DNA from: an uncultured Bacilli bacterium
Lineage (GTDB): Bacteria; Bacillota_I; Bacilli_A; RF39; UBA660
DNA: 64,000 nucleotides
Direction of reading: 5' to 3'
NCBI GenBank assembly: GCA_947625425.1
Contig: CANQOH010000004.1
Location: 1 to 64,000 of the forward strand
The position numbers and the translations under genes were made by a program. This document shows positions 25,418 to 33,418 of the stretch, in pieces (the stretch's first letter is position 1; every line of letters begins with the position of its first letter). The notes beneath the pieces are model-generated. The model saw nothing but the letters and a program-made list of their open reading frames with translations, did not search any database and had not been told where the DNA came from.

Positions 25418-26398
25418 TTATTTGACATTATTTGATTCGTTGCTTTCTTCTGGTGAACTATTTGTTTCTGGATCTTCTGTTTCTTCGTTATCTTCTTGAT
25501 TATCTGTTTTAGATTCTGTTTTATTTTCTTCTACGTCTGGTTCTTCACTACTTGAGCCTTCACTACCTGGGTCTTTTTCAGTCTTACCTTCTTCAGTTGG
25601 ATCTTCACCATTTGTGTTTCCATCATCTTCTGGCAATGGTTCAATATCAACATCTTTGTCTTCAACATCCATATTAACTTTATCAAACATTGCTTTAATA
25701 GCTTCAATATCAGTTAAATCTTCTGTAGAAGCAAGAACTATGCCATTTTTTACTATACATAATGATGTTTCGATATCCTCTTCTTCTTTATCATTAATAA
25801 CTAGATCAATATCATATACTTTAGATAATTCTTCAGCTAGTTCTAATTTATCTTCGTAGTTTGGATCAGTTTTACTTAAAGTTATAACTAATACTTTTTC
25901 ATCGATTAAATTTAATTTTTTAATTGTTTCTTCAGTAAAGACTCCGGCATCTAATAATTGCTTTAATACAGCTAAGGAGATGGTTCCAGCTTTGAATACT
26001 TCACCGCTCGGACCAGTAATAGTTTCTTCAGCGAAGGTTATTCCACCTCCAGCTCCAGCTACACCGCCACCACCATAGTATCCTCCACCATAGTAGTTAT
26101 TGCCAAGGTAATTTACTCCACCTCCGCCACCTGAGCCAGAACCATTTATAGATTCTTGTAATTCAGTATGAGTTGTTACTACTTTTTTTAAATATTGATT
26201 AGTTAATCTAAATTTAATATAAGCACCAGACACATTAGTTGAAATAGCGTCTTTAGCACTACTAAAATTAAAGTTATCTTCATTATCAACATCATATTTA
26301 CTAACACTACGCATTACGTCTCGAGCATTATTAGATACTTCTTTTAAAGAATCAGCTACGGCATCAACGGCACCAGTATCTAAGAGAAATTTGGTCAT
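25418..26398 (-). CDS. WXG-island protein with Gly-rich hinge, alpha/beta domain and acidic tail
   Basis: 326 residues in four parts: a helical N-terminus (1-85) resembling a type VII secreted leader; a Gly/Tyr-rich hinge (about 86-120, repeats of GGGYYGGGG type); an alpha/beta domain (about 125-240) with the strand-helix-strand order of a thioredoxin fold (VLVITLSK, YDIDLVIND, SLCIVKNGIVLAS) but no Cys-x-x-Cys; and an 85-residue tail of almost only Glu, Asp, Ser, Asn, Thr and Pro. I do not recognise the family. Organisation suggests a secreted or surface-displayed effector or scaffold. It lies mid-operon between the 26416 gene and the two small WXG genes. Confidence 0.65.
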   Translation of the reverse strand: MTKFLLDTGAVDAVADSLKEVSNNARDVMRSVSKYDVDNEDNFNFSSAKDAISTNVSGAYIKFRLTNQYLKKVVTTHTELQESINGSGSGGGGGVNYLGNNYYGGGYYGGGGVAGAGGGITFAEETITGPSGEVFKAGTISLAVLKQLLDAGVFTEETIKKLNLIDEKVLVITLSKTDPNYEDKLELAEELSKVYDIDLVINDKEEEDIETSLCIVKNGIVLASTEDLTDIEAIKAMFDKVNMDVEDKDVDIEPLPEDDGNTNGEDPTEEGKTEKDPGSEGSSSEEPDVEENKTESKTDNQEDNEETEDPETNSSPEESNESNNVK

Positions 26399-26415
26399 TT
26401 TTATACCTTCTTTCT

Positions 26416-26988
26416 TTATTCATAATGAATGTTATCCATTATAACTGTTAATGATTTGTCTAGATTTTTTATTATTATGTCTTTATCTAAGTCTTGAATA
26501 TTATCTAGTAATTTATATTGCTCATTTACTTCATAAGGTCCTGAAGCAAGAGATAACTGGCAAAATTCGTTAGTTTGATCGTTAATAAAGTAAGCAGTTA
26601 TTTGTCTTATAAAATTTAATTTGTCTGAAGTACCAGTTAAGACATCTTGAAGATATATTTTAAAAGTAAATTCTGAAGTTTGGTAAGCTTTAAAGTAAAT
26701 CATATAATTCTTATCTTGATATAATTCGTTATTTGAAACATTATCTTCGATAGAATTATTAACTTTTTTAATATGATCTTCTAATGATTCATTTTCATCT
26801 AAAACACCATCTGCATAAAATTGTTCTATATTGTTATGATATTTAGCAACAAAGAAGCTACTACTTAAATCTTTATTTTGTTCTAAGATTTCAAAGTTAT
26901 CTAAGATAGGAATGATTAAATCTTTTTTAGTTAAAGTTCTATTGGCTTCTTCAGCAATATCTAGTATTATATCTAACTTATTATTCAT
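26416..26988 (-). CDS. Soluble acidic protein of the WXG island, function unknown
   Basis: 190 residues, no signal or TM, acidic, with alternating strands and helices (FFVAKYHNNIEQFYADG, NYMIYFKAYQTSEFTFKIYLQDV). It sits directly downstream of the WXG-peptidase gene (15-nt gap) with a GGAGA RBS. Position and character fit a cytoplasmic chaperone or immunity partner for the secreted peptidase, but this is inference from location only. Confidence 0.6.
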   Translation of the reverse strand: MNNKLDIILDIAEEANRTLTKKDLIIPILDNFEILEQNKDLSSSFFVAKYHNNIEQFYADGVLDENESLEDHIKKVNNSIEDNVSNNELYQDKNYMIYFKAYQTSEFTFKIYLQDVLTGTSDKLNFIRQITAYFINDQTNEFCQLSLASGPYEVNEQYKLLDNIQDLDKDIIIKNLDKSLTVIMDNIHYE

Positions 26989-27003
26989 AGTATTCTCCTT
27001 GTT

Positions 27004-27924
27004 CTATATTGTGAATGAGTACATTGCTGCTTTTGATTCACCAGCGATTAAGCGAGCATCAAATGAATGATCTGTTTTAGCCCTACTATTTGGATCGGCG
27101 ACAATGACTCGACCATTTTCATCTAGACCTTTTAAGACTATGTAGTGACCACCTGAGGTAAAGGTACCTGGACCCATATGAGCAATTAGGACTTTACCTT
27201 CTTGTAGACTTTGAATAATATTTTGGGAAGTAGGACTTAATTGTTCACACTCTAAGCCATATTCTTTAGCCATAGCAGGGAATAGAGCAGCATAAGTACC
27301 ATTTCCTTCACAACGATAGCCATGTTGAACACTATATGCTGAAGTATCTACTGGAGTTATAGTTTCTCCAGTTAAGTAAGTTAAAATCATAGCCATGGAT
27401 GTAGGTCCACAACCTGATGTGGCGATAGTTCCACTACGACCATAAGCATAATTAGCATAATCACCTTGGAAATAATTAACAAAATCATTTAAAGTGACCA
27501 TATTTTTATATGCTTCAACTGTTGATTCAGCATTAGGTAATTTCTGAGATGATATATTTGATAAAAGACTATTTATTTCTGATTGTAAGCTACTCATTTT
27601 GTCTGAGTAAGTACTTATTTGATTACGATAATAGGCCTTATTATCATCAGAAGCACTGGCATAATTTGATTCAGCTGAAGCTTTAGAGGCTTTCGCTGAT
27701 TTATATTCTTCATATTTATTTAAAGCATTGGCAAAACTTGTTAATTGAGAAACTATTGTTTCTTTGTATTCTGATACAAATTCAGATGATAAATTAGTGG
27801 CATTATCTTTTGATGGGCCTTGCCATACTGAATCATTGTTAACAGAATCCATTTGAGATGTGTAACTTGAAAATAAACCTTGTAATGTTTGAGAATCACC
27901 ATTTACTGTTCCACTTGATACCAT
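27004..27924 (-). CDS. WXG-domain protein fused to a C39-type cysteine peptidase
   Basis: 306 residues. Residues 1-130 are a helical WXG-like leader with the turn VWQGPS (W34-Q-G36) and a long coiled segment rich in Ser, Ala and Tyr. Residues 145-306 are a papain-like C39_2 domain: Cys172 in TSGCGPTSMAMI, His260 in SGGHYIVL and Asp277 in VADPNS form the expected triad. No signal peptide is present, so export through a type VII (ESX/Yuk) machine is likely. Its ATG overlaps the stop of the preceding WXG-like gene (shared base 27924), giving coupled synthesis. Targets could be wall peptides, rival cells or processing of the island partners. Confidence 0.78.
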   Translation of the reverse strand: MVSSGTVNGDSQTLQGLFSSYTSQMDSVNNDSVWQGPSKDNATNLSSEFVSEYKETIVSQLTSFANALNKYEEYKSAKASKASAESNYASASDDNKAYYRNQISTYSDKMSSLQSEINSLLSNISSQKLPNAESTVEAYKNMVTLNDFVNYFQGDYANYAYGRSGTIATSGCGPTSMAMILTYLTGETITPVDTSAYSVQHGYRCEGNGTYAALFPAMAKEYGLECEQLSPTSQNIIQSLQEGKVLIAHMGPGTFTSGGHYIVLKGLDENGRVIVADPNSRAKTDHSFDARLIAGESKAAMYSFTI

Positions 27925-28337
27925 TAAACACTACCTACTTTCTCACCAGTATTTTTATCGCTTTCGCTATATGCAGCATTATTATTATCTAATACTTTTG
28001 CACTACTATCTAAAACACTATTTGTTTGAACTGTTAATTCTGATAAATTGTTCCATGTTCCATAGCAATAATCAGCAAAAGGTCCCATAAATGTGCTTTC
28101 ATTAAAGATATCTTGAATAATATGATTACATTCACTTATGTTATTATTAACATCCTTAACAGCACTTTCAATATTTTGGACTCCACTAGCTAAATCATCA
28201 TATTTAACATTGTAACTTAAATCACCAGAATTATTGCTTTGGGAAGATGTCTGTCCTGAATCTTGAAGAGCTACAGGAGTTATATCAGAAGATTCCAATT
28301 GCGAATTTGTTCCTAAAATTCCATCATTTAATGCCAT
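27924..28337 (-). CDS. WXG100-like protein with disordered N-terminus
   Basis: 137 residues. The first 40 residues are Ser/Gln/Asn-rich. The remaining 95 form a helical hairpin with the turn STFMGPFADY where Phe replaces the usual Trp of WXG. A YSESDKNTG C-terminus resembles the Y-x3-D/E export signal of type VII substrates. It is the second gene of the island, 15 nt after the canonical WXG100 gene and coupled to the peptidase gene. It is a likely secretion partner of the peptidase. Confidence 0.68.
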   Translation of the reverse strand: MALNDGILGTNSQLESSDITPVALQDSGQTSSQSNNSGDLSYNVKYDDLASGVQNIESAVKDVNNNISECNHIIQDIFNESTFMGPFADYCYGTWNNLSELTVQTNSVLDSSAKVLDNNNAAYSESDKNTGEKVGSV

Positions 28338-28352
28338 CTTTTCACATCCTAT

Positions 28353-28640
28353 CTAAAATTTTAAAGCAGCTAAAGAGTTTTCTACTTCCTCTATTTTACT
28401 AACACTATCTTTAATATAATTAGACATCTGTCTCATTGTTTCTATTTGTCCTTGCAAATTAGAAGTTATTGAATCATTACTTTGTTTATAACTATCTGAG
28501 GCACGTCCTGTCCAGCTGACTAAATCAGAATCTAATTTAGTCTTTTGCGAAGTTAAGTTACTATTAAGTTCATTAAGTTGTTTATCTAATGAGTCACAAT
28601 AAGTTCTTATAGCATCAAAATCACATACATATTTGGCCAT
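28353..28640 (-). CDS. WXG100-family ESAT-6-like protein, first gene of the island
   Basis: 95 residues, exactly the family size. Two amphipathic helices flank SWTGRASDSYK (W43-T-G45). The family are helical-hairpin substrates of type VII secretion. It is the promoter-proximal gene of an eight-gene minus-strand operon, with AAAGATAGTG upstream of the ATG as a weak RBS and a TTGAAA-17-TAAAAT promoter just beyond. Confidence 0.85.
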   Translation of the reverse strand: MAKYVCDFDAIRTYCDSLDKQLNELNSNLTSQKTKLDSDLVSWTGRASDSYKQSNDSITSNLQGQIETMRQMSNYIKDSVSKIEEVENSLAALKF

Positions 28641-28665
28641 ATTATCACTATCTTTCCTAGTTTAT

Positions 28666-28694
28666 ATTTTAGCATGGGATATGTATATTTTCAA
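28666..28694 (-). promoter_or_regulatory. Promoter of the WXG100 island
   Basis: TTGAAA (28689-28694), 17-nt spacer, TAAAAT (28666-28671) with a TG extension. Transcription starts about 20 nt before the first WXG gene, divergent from murD. Confidence 0.7.
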
Positions 28695-28783
28695 TTCAGT
28701 TTACATTTTATACTTTTAGAAGATTATTATTTTACATAATATAAATATAGGGGGATATGATATAATGTTTTAAAGGTGGTTTT

Positions 28784-30115
28784 ATGATAAAAGATAAAAA
28801 AGTTTTTATTCTTGGAATGGCCAGAAGTGGTTATGAAGCTGCTAAATTAATTGCTAAAGATAATAAGGTTTTAATTACTGATATAAAAGAACAAGATATA
28901 AATCAACTTAACGAGTTAAAAAATATGGGAGTAGAATTTGTTTTAAGTGACAATCCTACTGAATTACTTGATGATAGTTATGATTTAGTTGTTAAGAATC
29001 CAGGTATTAAATATACTCATCCGACTGTTGTTAAAGCTAAAGAGTTAGGAATAAAGGTAATAAATGAGGTTGAGCTAGCTTATGGATATTTAAATAAAAA
29101 AGCGAAAATTATTGGGGTTACTGGATCTAATGGTAAAACAACTACAGTAACTTTAATCTATAAAATGTTAATAATGGATAATAAATCGGCTTGGTTAGGT
29201 GGTAATATAGGTACTCCTTTATGTAATTTTGTTAAAGATATTAAAGCTAATGATATTTTAGTTATGGAAATTTCTGATCATCAATTATGTGACATGGATA
29301 AATTTAAAACTAATGTTAGTGTTTTAACAAATATATACGAAGTACATACTGATTTTCATGATTCACATGAAAGATATGTTAAAACTAAGTTAAAGATTTT
29401 TAATAATCATACTAAAGATGATATAGCTATTATTAATTACGATAATGAAGAAGCTGTTAATAATACCAAAGATATTAACAGTACAAAGTATTACTTTTCT
29501 AAAAATAATAAACAGAATGTTTATTTAAAAGATAACGGCATATATTATCAAGATGAAAAAGTTATTAATGTCGATGAAATAATGCTTAAAGGCGTTCATA
29601 ATTTAGAAAATATTATGGCGGCGATTAGTGTTGTTAAATTATTTGATGTAAGTAATGAAAGTATTGTTAAGGTATTAAAAACATTTGGTGGGGTTGAACA
29701 TCGTATTGAATATGTAAGGACGGTTAAGGGCGTTAATTACTATAATGATGCTAAAGCTACTAATTGTGAATCGACTAAAACAGCTTTAAATTCTTTTAAG
29801 GAACCAATCTTACTTATCTTAGGAGGTCTTGATAGAGGTCATAGTTTTGAAGAATTAACTGACGCTATGACAAATGTAAAATATGTAGCTTGTTATGGTG
29901 AAACTAAGATGAGAATTAAAGAATATTGTGATAAAATAAATAAACCTTGTGAAGTATTCGACAATTTAGAGCAAGCAACGAATTATTTAATAAATAAAGC
30001 TAAAAAAGGTGATATAGTTTTATTAAGTCCAGCTTGTGCATCGTGGGATCAATATGAAAAGTTTGAAGATCGTGGCGATGAGTTTAAGAAAATTGTTAAT
30101 TCTATTAAGGAGTGA
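28784..30115 (+). CDS. murD: UDP-N-acetylmuramoyl-L-alanine:D-glutamate ligase
   Basis: 443 residues. MurD adds D-Glu to UDP-MurNAc-L-Ala in the cytoplasm. The N-terminal Rossmann GMARSGYEAAKLI, P-loop GVTGSNGKTTTVTLI, central NDAKATNCEST and C-terminal LSPACASWDQYEKFEDRGDEF are present. GGTGG RBS before the ATG; an extended -10 TGATATAAT is about 25 nt upstream. It is followed immediately by murC, a plus-strand island in otherwise minus-strand DNA. Confidence 0.96.
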   Translation: MIKDKKVFILGMARSGYEAAKLIAKDNKVLITDIKEQDINQLNELKNMGVEFVLSDNPTELLDDSYDLVVKNPGIKYTHPTVVKAKELGIKVINEVELAYGYLNKKAKIIGVTGSNGKTTTVTLIYKMLIMDNKSAWLGGNIGTPLCNFVKDIKANDILVMEISDHQLCDMDKFKTNVSVLTNIYEVHTDFHDSHERYVKTKLKIFNNHTKDDIAIINYDNEEAVNNTKDINSTKYYFSKNNKQNVYLKDNGIYYQDEKVINVDEIMLKGVHNLENIMAAISVVKLFDVSNESIVKVLKTFGGVEHRIEYVRTVKGVNYYNDAKATNCESTKTALNSFKEPILLILGGLDRGHSFEELTDAMTNVKYVACYGETKMRIKEYCDKINKPCEVFDNLEQATNYLINKAKKGDIVLLSPACASWDQYEKFEDRGDEFKKIVNSIKE

Positions 30116-30121
30116 ATGTTC

Positions 30122-31498
30122 ATGAATATTAAAGATTATAAGAATATTTATATGGTAGGTATCGGTGGTATCAGTATGAGTGGTATTGCGGAAATCCTTA
30201 AAAAATGGAATTATAATGTTTGGGGTTCAGATTGGGCAAAGTCTGGACAAACTGATTGGTTAGAAAATAATGGGATTAAAGTTAATATTGGTCAAGTAAG
30301 TGAAAATATTACGGAAGATATTGATCTAGTAGTTTATACAGCTGCCATAAAAGAAGATAATCCTGAACTTGTTAGAGCTAGAGAACTAGGTATTCCAACG
30401 ATTGAAAGAGGAGATTTTCTAGGTGAAATTACTAAATTATTTAAAGATACAATAGGTATTGCTGGTACTCATGGTAAGACAAGTACAACAAGTATGGTAT
30501 CTTATGCATTCTTAGAAGCTAACTATGATCCTTCTATTCAAGTTGGAGCTAATTTAAAGGTGTTAGATGGTAATTATCGTGTTGGTAATAGTGATTATTT
30601 TGTTATTGAAGCTTGTGAATATTGTGAGAGTTATTTAAGATTTAAACAAAGAAGTGCTATTGTTTTAAATATCGATGATGATCATTTAGATTATTTTAAG
30701 AATATTGATAATATTAAGAAGAGTTTTGAAAAATATGTTTCTTTATTACCGAGTGATGGTTATTTAGTATTAAATCGTGATGATGAAAGATGTTATGATT
30801 TAAGGAATAGTACGAAAGCTCATGTAATTACGGTTGGTAAAGATAATAAAGCTGATTGGTATTATGATAATGTTATTTTTGATGATGATGGTTATCCGAC
30901 TTATGATGCTTATTATAAAGGTGAATTAAAAGGACGTATTACTTTAAGAGTAACTGGATTACATAATGTTTTTAATAGTTTATGTTGTATTGCACTATGT
31001 AATGCTTATGGTATTGATATAGATATTGTAGCTAAAGCGTTATTAAAATATGATGGAGCTTCAAGAAGATTAGAATATAAAGGAATGCTTAATGGAGCTA
31101 AAGTATATGATGATTATGGACATCATCCAACAGAGATAAGAGCAACTATTAATGGTATTAAAAATAAAAAGTATAATGAATCTTGGGTGGTATTTGAAGC
31201 TCATACATATAGTAGATTAGCAGCGCATTTAAAAGAATTCGCTGAGAGTTTAGTTAATTTTGATCATATTATAATTATTGATATTTATGCAGCAAGAGAA
31301 ATTAATACTTATAATATTAGCGAAGAAGATTTAATTAGAGAAATTAATAAATTAGGTAAAGATGCTATTCATATTAGTGATTATGATGAAGTTATTAAAT
31401 ATTTAAAAGATAATGTTAAAGAAGGAGATTTAATTTTAACATTAGGAGCTGGTAATGTTACTAAGATTGCTAACAAAATAAAAGAGATGAATTATTAA
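30122..31498 (+). CDS. murC: UDP-N-acetylmuramate:L-alanine ligase
   Basis: About 458 residues. It charges UDP-MurNAc with L-Ala, the step just before MurD. Motifs: GIGGISMSGIAEIL (UDP-binding), GTHGKTSTTSM (P-loop), the YDDYGHHPTEIRATI box diagnostic of MurC, and LTLGAGNV near the end. AAGGAG at the murD end fits the ATG at 30122 (the ATG at 30116 is too close). Overlap with the murD stop region indicates coupling. A hairpin terminator follows. Confidence 0.96.
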   Translation: MNIKDYKNIYMVGIGGISMSGIAEILKKWNYNVWGSDWAKSGQTDWLENNGIKVNIGQVSENITEDIDLVVYTAAIKEDNPELVRARELGIPTIERGDFLGEITKLFKDTIGIAGTHGKTSTTSMVSYAFLEANYDPSIQVGANLKVLDGNYRVGNSDYFVIEACEYCESYLRFKQRSAIVLNIDDDHLDYFKNIDNIKKSFEKYVSLLPSDGYLVLNRDDERCYDLRNSTKAHVITVGKDNKADWYYDNVIFDDDGYPTYDAYYKGELKGRITLRVTGLHNVFNSLCCIALCNAYGIDIDIVAKALLKYDGASRRLEYKGMLNGAKVYDDYGHHPTEIRATINGIKNKKYNESWVVFEAHTYSRLAAHLKEFAESLVNFDHIIIIDIYAAREINTYNISEEDLIREINKLGKDAIHISDYDEVIKYLKDNVKEGDLILTLGAGNVTKIANKIKEMNY

Positions 31499-31508
31499 TC
31501 ATCTCTTT
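31481..31508 (+). terminator. Terminator of murD-murC
   Basis: Stem AAAGAGATGA/TCATCTCTTT with an 8-nt loop and TTTTT tail, overlapping the murC stop. Confidence 0.85.
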
Positions 31509-31516
31509 TTAAGTTA

Positions 31517-31732
31517 TTATTTTACAAATGGAATTAATGCCATATATCTTGCCCATTTAATTTGTTGAGCTATATGTCTTTGATGTTTAGCACATGCTCC
31601 AGTCATACGACGAGGCATTATTTTGCCTTTTTCATTTATATATTTAGAAATAATCATAACATCTTTATAGTCAACACTTTTACCAGCACACATTTGGCAT
31701 ATTTTTTTCTTTTTACGATAAAATTCAGCCAT
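31517..31732 (-). CDS. rpsR: 30S ribosomal protein S18
   Basis: 71 residues. RKKKKICQMCAGK with paired Cys and CAKHQRHIAQQIKWARYMALIPF identify S18, here of the Cys-containing zinc-capable form. It binds with S6 at the platform of the small subunit. ATG 31732 has AGGAGG upstream; the longer frame overlaps ssb. Third gene of the rpsF-ssb-rpsR operon. Confidence 0.97.
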   Translation of the reverse strand: MAEFYRKKKKICQMCAGKSVDYKDVMIISKYINEKGKIMPRRMTGACAKHQRHIAQQIKWARYMALIPFVK

Positions 31733-31748
31733 TTTTAAATCCTCCTTT

Positions 31749-32198
31749 TTAGAATGGTAGATCGTCATCACTTAAAGCTACTTCACTACCGAAATCTTTA
31801 AATGGATCTTCGCTAATATCTGTTGTAGCTATATCAGCTTCAGGACCTACATAGTTATTAGATTCACCACTAACTTCTGCACCTTTTCCACCTAGGAAAG
31901 TTACATTGTCAGCAATGATTTCTGTTACATATCTTTTTGTTCCGTCTTGTGCATCATAACTTCTAGTTTGGATTCTTCCTTCAACAGCTACTTGTGTACC
32001 TTTTTTACAATATTTAGCAACATTTTCAGCTTGCTTACGCCAAGTTACACAATTAAGAAAATCTGTTTCTCTTTCACCACTTTGATTTGTGTAATTACGA
32101 GATACAGCCACGGTGAATGTTGTTGAATTAACACCACTAGTTGTTGTACGCATTTCTGGATCTCTAGTTAATCTACCGATAATAATCGCTTTATTCAT
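31749..32198 (-). CDS. ssb: Single-stranded DNA-binding protein
   Basis: 149 residues. An OB fold (1-105; MNKAIIIGRLTRDPEMRTT, FLNCVTWRKQAENVA) followed by a short flexible linker and the acidic DDDLPF tip that recruits repair and replication proteins. Middle gene between rpsF and rpsR, the conserved Firmicute arrangement. Confidence 0.97.
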   Translation of the reverse strand: MNKAIIIGRLTRDPEMRTTTSGVNSTTFTVAVSRNYTNQSGERETDFLNCVTWRKQAENVAKYCKKGTQVAVEGRIQTRSYDAQDGTKRYVTEIIADNVTFLGGKGAEVSGESNNYVGPEADIATTDISEDPFKDFGSEVALSDDDLPF

Positions 32199-32206
32199 AA
32201 CTTATC

Positions 32207-32497
32207 TTACTCCTCATCTAATTTAACAATTAAATGTCTTAGGACGTTTTCATCAAGTCCAGCTTTACGGCTTAATTCAGCTTCAGCATCTTTAGTAGCT
32301 TCAATTTCCATTACGAAATAGTAACCACTAAGTTCTTTTTTGATTGGATATGCTAGTTTCTTTTCACCTAATTCTTTAAATTCAGTTACTTTGCCTCCAC
32401 AAGAACTAACAACCTTTTTCATGTTTTCAGCTGTAGCTTTAACTTGGTCGCTTTCCATTGTTGCTTTAACAATGAACATCATTTCATATTTGTTCAT
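32207..32497 (-). CDS. rpsF: 30S ribosomal protein S6
   Basis: 96 residues. MNKYEMMFIVKATMESD and the LAYPIKKELSGYYFVMEIEA core match S6. It forms the S6:S18 heterodimer. First gene of rpsF-ssb-rpsR; its AAGGAG RBS is paired inside a leader structure (see next entry). Confidence 0.97.
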   Translation of the reverse strand: MNKYEMMFIVKATMESDQVKATAENMKKVVSSCGGKVTEFKELGEKKLAYPIKKELSGYYFVMEIEATKDAEAELSRKAGLDENVLRHLIVKLDEE

Positions 32498-32505
32498 ATT
32501 TGCAC

Positions 32506-32550
32506 CTCCTTATGGTCTTTTCGGCTTTATATCCAGTATAAAGCAAGGAG
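32506..32550 (-). promoter_or_regulatory. rpsF leader: RBS-sequestering S6:S18-type element
   Basis: On the minus strand CTCCTT (32550-32545) can pair with the rpsF Shine-Dalgarno AAGGAG (32511-32506). Between them is a 7-bp hairpin CTTTATA/TATAAAG (32543-32537/32531-32525) followed by CCG (32524-32522). RBS masking plus a CCG in the internal loop agrees with the known S6:S18 autoregulatory leader of bacteria. Confidence 0.7.
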
Positions 32551-32571
32551 TAAATTTCTTACTCGTCTCAT

Positions 32572-32600
32572 ATTATAGCATGGGTATTTATTAAAGTAAA
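32572..32600 (-). promoter_or_regulatory. Promoter of rpsF-ssb-rpsR
   Basis: TTTACT (32595-32600), 17-nt spacer, TATAAT (32572-32577) preceded by TGC, giving an extended -10. Confidence 0.75.
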
Positions 32601-32603
32601 GTT

Positions 32604-33410
32604 TTATTTAGTCTTCTTTTTGACTGCTTTTTTCTTAGATTTTTTAATTGTTTCTTGACTAGCTGTGGCAGCTAATAAATCTAGTTCTTTATTTCGTTTT
32701 CTTATTAATTGATATAGTAAGACAGCAATAACAAGACCAGTTACTTCAATTGTTATAAACGGCGGAATATGTTCAATAAATGGATATAAAGTTCTTATAT
32801 TAGCTGGTATTTCACTAGAATAGATATAATTCATATTAAATAAGTAATTAAATGGCATCATAATTAAAACCAAGCAGTTAGTAAATAGGAAGGCTTTTAT
32901 TATATCTTTAATAGTTATACGATAGTTTAAAGCAAAGTAGGAAAAGAAGCTAATACAGATAAATATATGATGAGAAATAAAGTATTTCCAAAAGTTAAAA
33001 TCATCAAAAGTTGAAGGTAGGTCTGGCCATAGTATGGCAGGTATTGGACCAATAAAAGATAAGAATAAAGTAAGTTTTAAAATCCATTCTTTGTTAAAAA
33101 GAATACCAAACATAAACATATATCCTGATATAAAACATAGTTGAAATGGTAAATGGATTTTATAATCAAAATAACCAAATATATGAGGAGCTATATTATA
33201 AATTATCATATTGATTAGCATTAATATAGCAGTTCCTTTTAAAATTATCTTTTTGGTTTTATCATTCATGGCTGATATTTTATTACGATTGAAATAGATA
33301 ACAAAGAGAACGATAACAACTAATAAAATACAAAGGCAATGGATAAAACCAAATTCTTTAAAAGGAACAAAAGGATGATCGTTTCTAAAAAATTCTTTTA
33401 TATACTTCAT
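32604..33410 (-). CDS. YwaF/TIGR02206-family membrane protein
   Basis: 268 residues with seven or so TMs. HPFVPFKEFGFIHCLCILL near the start, PFQLCFISGYMFMFGI (helix with conserved Q) and the histidine-containing KYFISHHIFICISFF are typical of the YwaF/TMEM164 group of unknown function. The C-terminus is a Lys-rich cytoplasmic tail (KKSKKKAVKKKTK). It follows ychF by 8 nt and is probably cotranscribed with it. Confidence 0.78.
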   Translation of the reverse strand: MKYIKEFFRNDHPFVPFKEFGFIHCLCILLVVIVLFVIYFNRNKISAMNDKTKKIILKGTAILMLINMIIYNIAPHIFGYFDYKIHLPFQLCFISGYMFMFGILFNKEWILKLTLFLSFIGPIPAILWPDLPSTFDDFNFWKYFISHHIFICISFFSYFALNYRITIKDIIKAFLFTNCLVLIMMPFNYLFNMNYIYSSEIPANIRTLYPFIEHIPPFITIEVTGLVIAVLLYQLIRKRNKELDLLAATASQETIKKSKKKAVKKKTK

Positions 33411-33418
33411 AATATTTT

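Noticed and set aside
24720..28640. A complete type VII secretion system
   Set aside because: No EssC/EccC ATPase, EssB, EsaA or ubiquitin-like YukD is in the window; only substrate-like proteins and partners.
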